From: Enteropsectra breve
Lineage: Eukaryota; Microsporidia
Length of the DNA stretch: 28,028 bases
Assembly (NCBI GenBank): GCA_024243835.1
Contig: JALPMN010000598.1
Coordinates: 1 to 28,028, forward strand
Reading direction: 5' to 3'
In this document: in pieces, positions 8,522 to 15,813 of the stretch
Layout: each line of letters starts with the position of its first letter
Position numbering within the stretch: the first letter of the stretch is position 1
Program-made: the position numbers and the translations under genes
Notes under the pieces: model-generated
What the model saw: only the letters and a program-made list of their open reading frames with translations
What the model was told of the DNA's origin: nothing
Databases searched by the model: none

Positions 8522-9700
8522 TCAGTTGAAAAAATACACCTTTCCACTCTTTGTTCCACACATCAAATGGCCTTCATGATAGTCAAAATCATAAATTTCA
8601 TCATCACAGACAAAATCACTAACTACCTTGTTTTTAGAAATCCTAAATATCCGTATCATTTTATCTTTAGAGCACGAAACAATCATATCTTTCAGCAGCT
8701 TGACTTTATAAACCAGATTTACATGGAAATAATTTGCAAGATTCTCTCCACTCTCGATGCTCCACAGCTTCACGGTCTTGTCGAAGGATCCTGATGCAAA
8801 TGTGAATCCATTTGGATCGATGCTCAGAGAAATAACCTCTCTTTTGTGTGCCACTCGTTTGTACAGTTTGAAGTCCTTCCACACAATGATGTGCCCGGCA
8901 TCATCGCCAGAAACAATGAAATTCCCGTGTTTTTCAATACAGTTGATCTGTGCTGAGTGCCCCTTTAAATCACAGAAATATTTCAGATCTTTGTAGATTT
9001 TAATCGTGTTATCAGCACCACCGGTAATGATAAATGTTTCATCAGCACAGAGTGCCTTGATGGGCTTTGTATGTGCCCAGCTGGCCACCGCTCTTCCATC
9101 GATGTTCCACACGACACACGTGTTGTCTCTTGAGCAGCTGATTATTTTGTCTCCCAGAATCTTTACAGCAGTTACACCGTTTCTGTGTTTTGCAAAAGTT
9201 CTTATGTGATTTCCTTTGTGATCGTACAAATTTACAAGCTTGTCCATTCCACCGGTTACCACATAGCGGTCATCTGCATCGAGACACACCACCCAGTGAT
9301 CGTGTTTCTGTACAATTTGGAATTGTGTTTTGGTTAGGGGATCCCAGAAACGCGTTGTCTTGTCTCCGCCGATAGATACAATTGCATCTTCGCGGTACTT
9401 AACCGCAATCACAGGACCCTGGTGCCCGCTGTACACCCCAGAGCAGAATATCGCTGCCTGAGATGAGGGTTCGTCATCCCCGATCTTAATCTTCTTCAGC
9501 TGCTCGGTATCGTTTATCTGTGCCGCATTTAGCACATTTTCAAGTGTGGTCTGAATAAGCCGCCCGTCGTAGTACAGATCTTGTGTGGTGTTTATCAGCC
9601 CTTTAAGCTGGTCGCGCTCTATGATGTTGGGTACCTGCAGGACAGCCCCGATCAGATTGCCATCTTTGTCTTCAAACTGGATTAAGCTGCTGGTTGACAT
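8522..9700 (-). CDS. RSA4: Ribosome assembly protein Rsa4/Notchless (NLE domain + WD40 propeller)
   Basis: Rsa4/Notchless acts in nuclear maturation of the 60S ribosomal subunit. In yeast its N-terminal ubiquitin-like NLE domain is gripped by the AAA+ ATPase Rea1/Midasin, which pulls it off the pre-60S particle. Here residues 1-60 give the NLE pattern (IQFEDKDGNLIGAVLQVP, then QLKGLINTTQDLYY). From about residue 85 eight WD40 blades follow, with clear GH...D...[LVI]W[DNKS] spacing (SIGGDKTTRFWD, SGSFDKTVKLWS). The protein has 392 aa, against about 515 in yeast, as expected for a compacted microsporidian copy. The ATG at 9700 is preferred over an upstream TTG at 9718 because NLE begins right after it and GCACC precedes it. 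It converges with the array and lies downstream of SPT16 on the same strand, as a separate gene with its own promoter box. Confidence 0.92.
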   Translation of the reverse strand: MSTSSLIQFEDKDGNLIGAVLQVPNIIERDQLKGLINTTQDLYYDGRLIQTTLENVLNAAQINDTEQLKKIKIGDDEPSSQAAIFCSGVYSGHQGPVIAVKYREDAIVSIGGDKTTRFWDPLTKTQFQIVQKHDHWVVCLDADDRYVVTGGMDKLVNLYDHKGNHIRTFAKHRNGVTAVKILGDKIISCSRDNTCVVWNIDGRAVASWAHTKPIKALCADETFIITGGADNTIKIYKDLKYFCDLKGHSAQINCIEKHGNFIVSGDDAGHIIVWKDFKLYKRVAHKREVISLSIDPNGFTFASGSFDKTVKLWSIESGENLANYFHVNLVYKVKLLKDMIVSCSKDKMIRIFRISKNKVVSDFVCDDEIYDFDYHEGHLMCGTKSGKVYFFN

Positions 9701-9716
9701 TGGTGCAAAAATTTTC
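9701..9716 (-). promoter_or_regulatory. Start-proximal AT box and C-rich leader of RSA4
   Basis: Read on the minus strand, GAAAATTTTTGCACCA abuts the ATG at 9700. It combines the AAAATTTT core and a short C-bearing leader seen at other starts in this window. Confidence 0.45.
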
Positions 9717-10142
9717 AAAAATAAAATATTTTATTTTTTAGAAAAAATACAAAATTATCTGGAATTATCTTTAAATGTTCATGATAGAAATGTATGCTAC
9801 AAATATACAAGTGCAACTATAATACAAGAATACATAACACAGTCTGAAATATAAAAGCATTCTGATACTCACTTCATGGATAATATTTAGAAATTAGTAT
9901 TTTTCTAAGATGTGACTCTAAATAGCCTTGATCCCGAAACTCTTTTCGATTTTAAAGATATTTTTTACAGTCATATCTATCGATTTGAAAAAAATATTTT
10001 ACTCTTTCTATCAATACAAAATTAAAAAAGCAAGTTAATAACAGTAGTATACTTATAACGGTAAATTATCTATAGTCTTAGTCGAAATACAATTTTTGTT
10101 ATATTTTAATAGTAAGATTTTATATCATTAAACCATGTTTAA
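9717..10142. other. AT-rich spacer between SPT16 and RSA4
   Basis: It separates the 3' end of SPT16 from the promoter of RSA4. I see only AT-rich sequence and no gene. Confidence 0.5.
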
Positions 10143-12632
10143 TTACTTTCTTCTTTTCTTGCTCTTCTTGTCCTCACTGTCACTTTCGCTCTCATAGTCC
10201 TCGCTATCAGCCTCACTGTCGCTGCCCATGACCGAAGATCCCTCTTCATCCTCGGACTCCTCCACAGAGCTGCTCTCGGCCTCAGAGGATGTTGTTGACC
10301 CGACGGTCGATGCCTCGGTTTCACTGTCGCTCTCGCTCTCAATCTCCTCGGACTCCGCCTCCTTCTCCTCCTTCAGCAGCTCCGTCCACCCGCCGTTTTC
10401 GTAGAAACTCAGCGGATTCTCCATGATCGTGGCCATCAGGTTCTGCCAGTTGATATTAATTTTTGTTTCCATGAAGAGAATGTTCTGGCTGTCCAGAAGC
10501 TCCTTGACAAACATGAGTTTTGTCATTTCTATCGCATTGATGAACGCCACCGGCTTCATCTTGTTTTTGAACACAAACACACAGTCAAAGGTCTTCGTCA
10601 CGAAAGTCACCCGCTCAAAATTTACAACCTCAATTTCATCAAAATTCAGCACGAAGAACGGCTGCTCGTGCAGCGCAACCAGCGCATCGCTCGTGTAGCA
10701 GATCTGCGCGGCCTCCTTCGCATGGACCCCCAGAAAGCCCCTCTCGGGAATCTGCACCTTGTAGGGCGTCTCCTGCTCGATCTTGTCGGAAAAGAAGCCA
10801 AACTCGTCGTTGATGCGCTCAATCTCAGCCTCTTCCTCCTCCTGGTGGATCATGTCGGTGTACTCATTTTCACGCTTGTTCGTCTCGTGATACCCCGCCG
10901 GATTCTTCCTGAAAAACTGGAAGTTGCTTGTTAGTTTCGTTGCGTACATCTGGGGCGCCTTCAGATTAAAGTGGATAAGCGCTGGATTCTCCACATCCCC
11001 GGACTTAAAGAATATGTTTTTTATATTTGAGAATAAAATAATCATCTCGCCATATTTAAAGCCATTTTCGTGTATTTCCAGGTTGTTTAGGGTCTTCTTT
11101 ACGGCCATTTTGCTGTCCGTGCGCACATAAAGCTCCGTGAGTGCAACCCGCTTGTACTTCTCCTTAAGCTCGCCCTGCTCCTCAATTCTTATTTTTGGCT
11201 TTGAAAACTCCTTCTTCATCTCGTTAATCTGCACGAGTACCGCCTCTGCATCGTATGCCCGCACACTGATAGACTTTAGCAGCGTATTTCCGCTCGCCTC
11301 AATCTCCTTGGTTTCCTTGAAATTAATGCGCAGCTTTGTGCCTTCGCTTGCATTGATCACTGATGCATTCTTGATCAGTGATATGTGGAAGGGGATGGAG
11401 TGGCTCAGAAACGGCACAAGAATATAGAGCCTCTCCCAGTCCAGCACAATCCTGTCGGAGCGCGGCACCTCAGACGACCGCTCGTATTTTATTGTGTTGC
11501 TTTTCTCTTTTGGCTCATCACCGGCAGAAAGCGAGTGCGTCTTGTAGAAGCTGGTCTGGCTCTCAATCAGCTCCTCAAGAAGCTCCTTCTGGTGCTCTTT
11601 GATCTTCGCGATAAGCGCCATGTCATTCGCCTTGTTCCTGAAGCGCATGCGGCTCTCAGTGTAGTCCTCTTTGCAGTCCTTTTTGGAAATGAAAATCAGC
11701 GGGCTTTCAACCAAGAAAGTGTTGCAGAACTCATCTGAAATATTCAGACAAACACACATGTCGCGCTCGAGAGTGAAGCCGCTGCTGAAATCAATTTCCC
11801 GTGGCACCAGCCCGATGGAATACAGCTGTATGCGCTGGTTGAAGTTCATAGAGCCTGCAAATTCATTGAGCTGCTCAAGCACCTCCAGCGAATTCCTGCC
11901 CGGCCTTAAGATCTCCGTTAGCTTCTGCTGAATGGCGTAGTGCTCAGCCAAGTCTGTCAGAAACGGACGGGCTATTTCGCAGCAGTAGCCGCGGTACCTG
12001 ATGCCCAGCCGTATGTGATTCTCAGAATATTCAGGTTCAAATGAAAACTCAATCAGGTTGTTGTCAATGCCGCGCATTGCATCGCCCATGCAGTTCTCAA
12101 GCTCCTCCTTCGAGAAGTTCTGGTCCCGCACCAGATTGATGCCCTTAACAAGCAGGCTGTTCGCTATCTGCCCCGCCTTCCGCATGTACTCCAGCTCTGC
12201 CTTCTCCTTTATACTCATTATTTTTAATATCTCGGCGGTTATGTCCTGGTAAATGACCTTCGAAAGAACCGCCTCGCAGAACTGTCCTGTGCACTGCTTG
12301 AGATCAGCCACGCCGTACGTCTCGGTAAAGCTGCTCAAAATCGCGGCCAGATTTCCGTCGTCCTTCTGCTTCGTAATGATGTTGAGCTTTCCAATCTGCT
12401 GCACAATAAGCGCCTTCTTCGGCGATGTGATCATCGTGGGTGTCTTCGAGACCACCAGTATCGTTTCTGGAAACTCGTATCCCAGCAGATAGTGGAAGAG
12501 GGCCGAGTTCAGCCCAAACTCCTCGGAATCCACGGCCTTTCCCAGCATAATCATCAGCGGCTGCCCCACAGCAGCGTACAGCTTCTGGCACCGCCTGTGA
12601 AATTGCTCGCTATTTAGTTTTATTTCCGACAT
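10143..12632 (-). CDS. SPT16: FACT complex histone chaperone subunit Spt16
   Basis: Spt16 with Pob3/SSRP1 forms FACT, which loosens and reassembles nucleosomes during transcription and replication by binding H2A-H2B and H3-H4. This 829-aa protein has the full order of parts. The N-terminal catalytically dead M24 aminopeptidase-like domain spans about 1-390 (LGIRYRGYCCEIARPFL, LRPGRNSLEVLEQL). Then come the dimerisation region and the middle PH-like domain. The diagnostic C-terminal part has FDEIEVVNFERVTF, TFDCVFVFKNKMKP and a final WQNLMATIMENPLSFY...NGGWTEL. The last 75 or so residues are Ser/Glu/Asp repeats ending in KKSKKRRK, the H2A-H2B-binding acidic tail plus a nuclear-localisation-like end. 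It is shorter than yeast (1035 aa). ATG 12632 follows a CCCC signal. The gene is notably G+C-rich for this window. Confidence 0.95.
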   Translation of the reverse strand: MSEIKLNSEQFHRRCQKLYAAVGQPLMIMLGKAVDSEEFGLNSALFHYLLGYEFPETILVVSKTPTMITSPKKALIVQQIGKLNIITKQKDDGNLAAILSSFTETYGVADLKQCTGQFCEAVLSKVIYQDITAEILKIMSIKEKAELEYMRKAGQIANSLLVKGINLVRDQNFSKEELENCMGDAMRGIDNNLIEFSFEPEYSENHIRLGIRYRGYCCEIARPFLTDLAEHYAIQQKLTEILRPGRNSLEVLEQLNEFAGSMNFNQRIQLYSIGLVPREIDFSSGFTLERDMCVCLNISDEFCNTFLVESPLIFISKKDCKEDYTESRMRFRNKANDMALIAKIKEHQKELLEELIESQTSFYKTHSLSAGDEPKEKSNTIKYERSSEVPRSDRIVLDWERLYILVPFLSHSIPFHISLIKNASVINASEGTKLRINFKETKEIEASGNTLLKSISVRAYDAEAVLVQINEMKKEFSKPKIRIEEQGELKEKYKRVALTELYVRTDSKMAVKKTLNNLEIHENGFKYGEMIILFSNIKNIFFKSGDVENPALIHFNLKAPQMYATKLTSNFQFFRKNPAGYHETNKRENEYTDMIHQEEEEAEIERINDEFGFFSDKIEQETPYKVQIPERGFLGVHAKEAAQICYTSDALVALHEQPFFVLNFDEIEVVNFERVTFVTKTFDCVFVFKNKMKPVAFINAIEMTKLMFVKELLDSQNILFMETKININWQNLMATIMENPLSFYENGGWTELLKEEKEAESEEIESESDSETEASTVGSTTSSEAESSSVEESEDEEGSSVMGSDSEADSEDYESESDSEDKKSKKRRK

Positions 12633-12656
12633 GTGGGGCAGGTAAAAATTTTTTGT
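12633..12656 (-). promoter_or_regulatory. AAAATTTT box plus CCCC signal of SPT16
   Basis: On the minus strand ACAAAAAATTTTTACC is followed by TGCCCCAC and the ATG. The CCCC two bases before the start matches the microsporidian C-rich start signal and supports ATG 12632. Confidence 0.6.
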
Positions 12657-13400
12657 AATGAAGACGAAAATGCTGGCTAAAAATAAGGACTAGCCAGATA
12701 AAGGAAAGGCAATTCTTTCTAAATATATTCAATTGATTCTATGTATTCATGGGGTTCTTTATGAGGTATCCGTCTGTAATATGATTTAATAGTAGAGACT
12801 GATGGAAAGAATATGGATTATAAAAGCTCCAGTCCTGTAGACTTGAGTAGTTCTTGTTTTCATATAACAGAAACAATACGTTTTTATACATATTTCCATT
12901 TTTACACTTCTTTATATTTCCTGTTGTGATGCACATTTTTATTGATGCACATTTTCATTTTTCCTGTTGTGATTCATCTGATAATACATGACAACAGGGT
13001 ATTTTATTGATAATATTAGTATTTATACCCATTTCTACATTTCAATTGTTTTATATTGGATTTCATTTTATAAATCCCCCTTGTAACTGAAGAATTTTGT
13101 ATAATTATGAATTCTGTTGCTAAAACGAGTTTTTATTGAATATATTACCAATGTGATGGCACCAATATGTAATAATGTCATAAGAGATAAACAACAACAA
13201 TATTCGACTGTGAGATAGCCAATAGTCTAAAAATCAATTTTATACACTCATATAATAAGCCCATAGTACGTAAAATGATAATGAGCTATTTAATGGCACC
13301 AATAAATATACGATATTTAACATAAAAGCAATATTTTGAGCTCCAATAAATTACATTAAAATTGTTTATTTTTCCTCTCAATAGTTTTTATTACGCTTTA
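12657..13400. other. Divergent intergenic region between SPT16 and the ABCG gene
   Basis: AT-rich, with no protein-like open frame. Around 12917-12975 there are short direct repeats (TTCCTGTTGTGAT twice, GATGCACATTTT twice), and TGGCACCAATA occurs at about 13157 and 13294. No RNA gene was seen. Regulatory content cannot be resolved beyond the start-proximal boxes. Confidence 0.45.
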
Positions 13401-13427
13401 AATAAAATATTTCCCACGCCCATAACA
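13401..13427 (+). promoter_or_regulatory. AT box and CCC motifs upstream of the ABCG gene
   Basis: AATAAAATATTTCCCACGCC with a second CCC just before ATAACA and the ATG at 13428. This C-rich leader argues for the ATG at 13428 and against the in-frame TTG at 13362. Confidence 0.5.
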
Positions 13428-15254
13428 ATGGAGAATCTTGCAGAAAATCATGCAGAACTCACATGGTCCCGCCTGAACTTAACCACCGAGAAGAACGAGC
13501 TGCTGCTTGATAATGTGAGTGGGCAGATCTCACCAGGAACGCTTACGGCACTGATGGGCCCCAGTGGTGCTGGAAAGACCACCCTTTTGAATGCGCTTGC
13601 TGGGCGACTCCCACCAGAGTTGAGTCTCTCTGGTTCCATTCTGCTTAATGGCCGTGAACGCGACCCTGTTTCCTGGCCCAAGACCATTTCCTATGTGAAC
13701 CAGCAGTTCTTTGCCTACGAGTGGAACACTGTTTATGAGACGCTTGAGTTTGTTGCGAGTGCGAAGATGAAGGCGAGTGAAAAGATCATAAGGAACACGA
13801 TCACCGGGCTGTTGAAGGAGCTGAAGCTTCAGGGCGTGCGCAACACGCTCGTCCGCCATCTGAGCGGAGGCGAGAAGATGCGCCTCTCGATCTGCGCCGA
13901 GCTTCTTGGCGATCCGCGTGTGATTTTCATGGACGAGCCTACGAGTGGCCTTGACTCGTACAATGCGCTGAAGATTCTTGAGATTCTCCGGAAGCTCGCG
14001 GCTGCTGGAAAGACCATTGTGATGACCATCCACCAGCCCTCGTACCGCATGGCGCGCTGCTTTGACCGCATGATCCTCATGGGGAAGGGGAATGTTCTTT
14101 TCGATGGGAACATCACCGGATGCATTGAGTTTTTCAGCAACTGTGGCTTTGATCTTCCTGCCAACACGAATCCTACAGATTTCTTTCTAGATATAATTTC
14201 GCATGATGGGGCTACTGTTATAACTGAAAATGATAATAATGAAAATGATATAAATGATAATAGTTATAATATAAATGATATTAGTTATGTGAATGATAGT
14301 ATAAAGGATATGAAGATGAACAACATCGAGGCACTGAAAACAGAGTGGGAACGCCTCAAGGAGGAAAAGACCCCCAGAGTAACAGCCGAAATATCCAACA
14401 AGAAAACAGCACAGACAGGCCAGAGCTTCCTGAATCTCGTGAAACGGGAATTCTGCAATATTTTCAGGAGCAGGGCAGCCCTGGTCTTCCGCATCATCCA
14501 GAAGCTTCTGATTGCCATCGTGTTCAGCAGTGCGTTCTACGGGCTGCAGATCTCAAAAGAAACTTTGATTTCTCTGCGTGGTGCCGTTACCTTCCTGATT
14601 ATGAACGGGCTCTACGGAATCACGGCGGTTGTGCTGAACAAGTTCAACCAGGACAAAAGGGTTATTGAGCGGGAAATCATGTCGGGGCTGTACGGTGGGC
14701 ACATTGCCTACCTGTCGAAGCTTGTTGCCGAGTATTCGGTGTCCTTCATGATTGAGATGCCGGCAATTGCTGTCATCTACGCGATCGTAAGATTCAACTT
14801 CACAGTTTCACGCTTCCTGGGATTCCTCGGCATCTTCATGTGTCTCTGGACATGGTCGGTGAGCTTCGGGCTGCTCGTAAGCATCCTGGCACCAGACGCA
14901 ACATCTGCGCACATCATCGTGGTGACATGCAACATCATCTTCACCATCTACTCGGGGATGCTTCATGAGGGCAGCAGGAGCTCCAGGCTCTCTTCAATTA
15001 TGATGTGGATCTCGCCGGCAAGCTACATCTTCAGGGCGCTGCTCTACAACCAGCTGGCGGGAACAACAATCGACAGCGAGGACGGGAAAATGTATCTGGA
15101 GAAATCAGGCCTGAGCAGCGTAGGGCCGTACGCATCAGCGGGGATACTGCTGGGCATATGCCTCGTGCTGCAGATATGCGGGGCTGTTGGGCTGCACCGC
15201 AAGACAAAGAACAATCTGAACATCAAGAGCAACTCGCTTCCGCGTGCTGCCTGA
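13428..15254 (+). CDS. ABCG-type half-transporter (ATP-binding domain then six-helix membrane domain)
   Basis: A 608-aa White/ABCG-family protein that would dimerise to move lipids or other small molecules across a membrane. The substrate cannot be told. The nucleotide-binding domain comes first: Walker A GPSGAGKT at 44-51, Q-loop Q92, signature LSGGE at 145-149, Walker B VIFMDE at 165-170 followed by PTSGLDS, and H-loop His202 in TIHQPS, the typical ABCG variant. A low-complexity Asn/Asp-rich insert follows at about 263-295. The transmembrane domain has about six hydrophobic segments (for example LLIAIVFSSAFYGL, FMIEMPAIAVIYAIV, AGILLGICLVLQICGAVGL). All catalytic motifs are intact. The true start is the ATG at 13428 behind the CCC leader. 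The conserved parts are G+C-rich, the insert strikingly AT-rich. Confidence 0.93.
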   Translation: MENLAENHAELTWSRLNLTTEKNELLLDNVSGQISPGTLTALMGPSGAGKTTLLNALAGRLPPELSLSGSILLNGRERDPVSWPKTISYVNQQFFAYEWNTVYETLEFVASAKMKASEKIIRNTITGLLKELKLQGVRNTLVRHLSGGEKMRLSICAELLGDPRVIFMDEPTSGLDSYNALKILEILRKLAAAGKTIVMTIHQPSYRMARCFDRMILMGKGNVLFDGNITGCIEFFSNCGFDLPANTNPTDFFLDIISHDGATVITENDNNENDINDNSYNINDISYVNDSIKDMKMNNIEALKTEWERLKEEKTPRVTAEISNKKTAQTGQSFLNLVKREFCNIFRSRAALVFRIIQKLLIAIVFSSAFYGLQISKETLISLRGAVTFLIMNGLYGITAVVLNKFNQDKRVIEREIMSGLYGGHIAYLSKLVAEYSVSFMIEMPAIAVIYAIVRFNFTVSRFLGFLGIFMCLWTWSVSFGLLVSILAPDATSAHIIVVTCNIIFTIYSGMLHEGSRSSRLSSIMMWISPASYIFRALLYNQLAGTTIDSEDGKMYLEKSGLSSVGPYASAGILLGICLVLQICGAVGLHRKTKNNLNIKSNSLPRAA

Positions 15255-15632
15255 TTCCCATAATGAATTATTTCATTTAAACATAAAATATTTTATTGTG
15301 ATATAAATATTTTATTGCATTTATATATTAACAGTGTTTATAATCTGCTCAAAGCTATTTTTTGTTGCGTGTGGATTAGATTTTCTTCTAATGGCTCCTT
15401 TTTTTAAATACTATGCAAAATTATAATCTTAAATTTTAAATTTATCAAATTTTAAGGAATAAATATTTTTAAACAGCTGTAGTAAACGCATATCTGTAGT
15501 AAATGCATACTTTTAGTAAGTACTTTGCGAAGGAAGCATTTTTCAATAAGGCTTGGAATATTCGATACAGACAGTTTATTTCTCTTATGTAAATCAAGAC
15601 CCTTTTTTTCTACTGAAGAGATTGAATTCTTG
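15255..15632. other. AT-rich intergenic region with a 17-bp direct repeat
   Basis: CTGTAGTAAACGCATAT at 15477-15493 is followed directly by CTGTAGTAAATGCATAC at 15494-15510. Otherwise this is AT-rich with no gene seen. The ABCG 3' end has AATAAA-like sequence soon after the stop. Confidence 0.45.
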
Positions 15633-15695
15633 ATGCAAAAAATACACATGTATGCAAAAAATACACATGTATGCAAAAATACACATGTATGCAAA
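15633..15695. repeat. Short minisatellite, 18-19 bp unit, about 3.4 copies
   Basis: The unit ATGCAAAAAATACACATGT occurs at 15633-15651 and 15652-15670, then with one A fewer at 15671-15688, then a partial ATGCAAA. Each unit contains the palindrome ACATGT. The copies are nearly identical, so the array is recent. It lies about 120 bases upstream of the next gene. Confidence 0.85.
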
Positions 15696-15813
15696 TCATA
15701 TAGTGCTTCAAGCATTTGTTTTAAGTGAAGATTATGCTTAAATACTTTTGCTGCAATATTTTTGCTTTATAGTTTCGCTTGCAGATTAAGAAGCGGTGTT
15801 GTATGTCCTTGCT

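Noticed and set aside
9701..9718. Six-codon N-terminal extension of RSA4 from TTG
   Set aside because: The codon is TTG; the NLE domain begins right after ATG 9700, and the extension overlaps the promoter-like box.
10139..10342. Arg-rich minus-strand frame over the SPT16 tail
   Set aside because: Out-of-frame reading of the repetitive Ser/Glu/Asp codons of SPT16.
13362..13427. Extension of the ABCG gene to an upstream in-frame TTG
   Set aside because: Eukaryotic start expected; the ATG at 13428 has a C-rich leader, and the extension shows no conserved content.
15601..15700. Repeats at 15633 as a CRISPR array
   Set aside because: Units are directly adjacent with no spacers, in a eukaryotic context; a simple minisatellite.
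15796..15813. Upstream GTG start for the cofactor D gene
   Set aside because: Not ATG; the first ATG in frame is at 15814.
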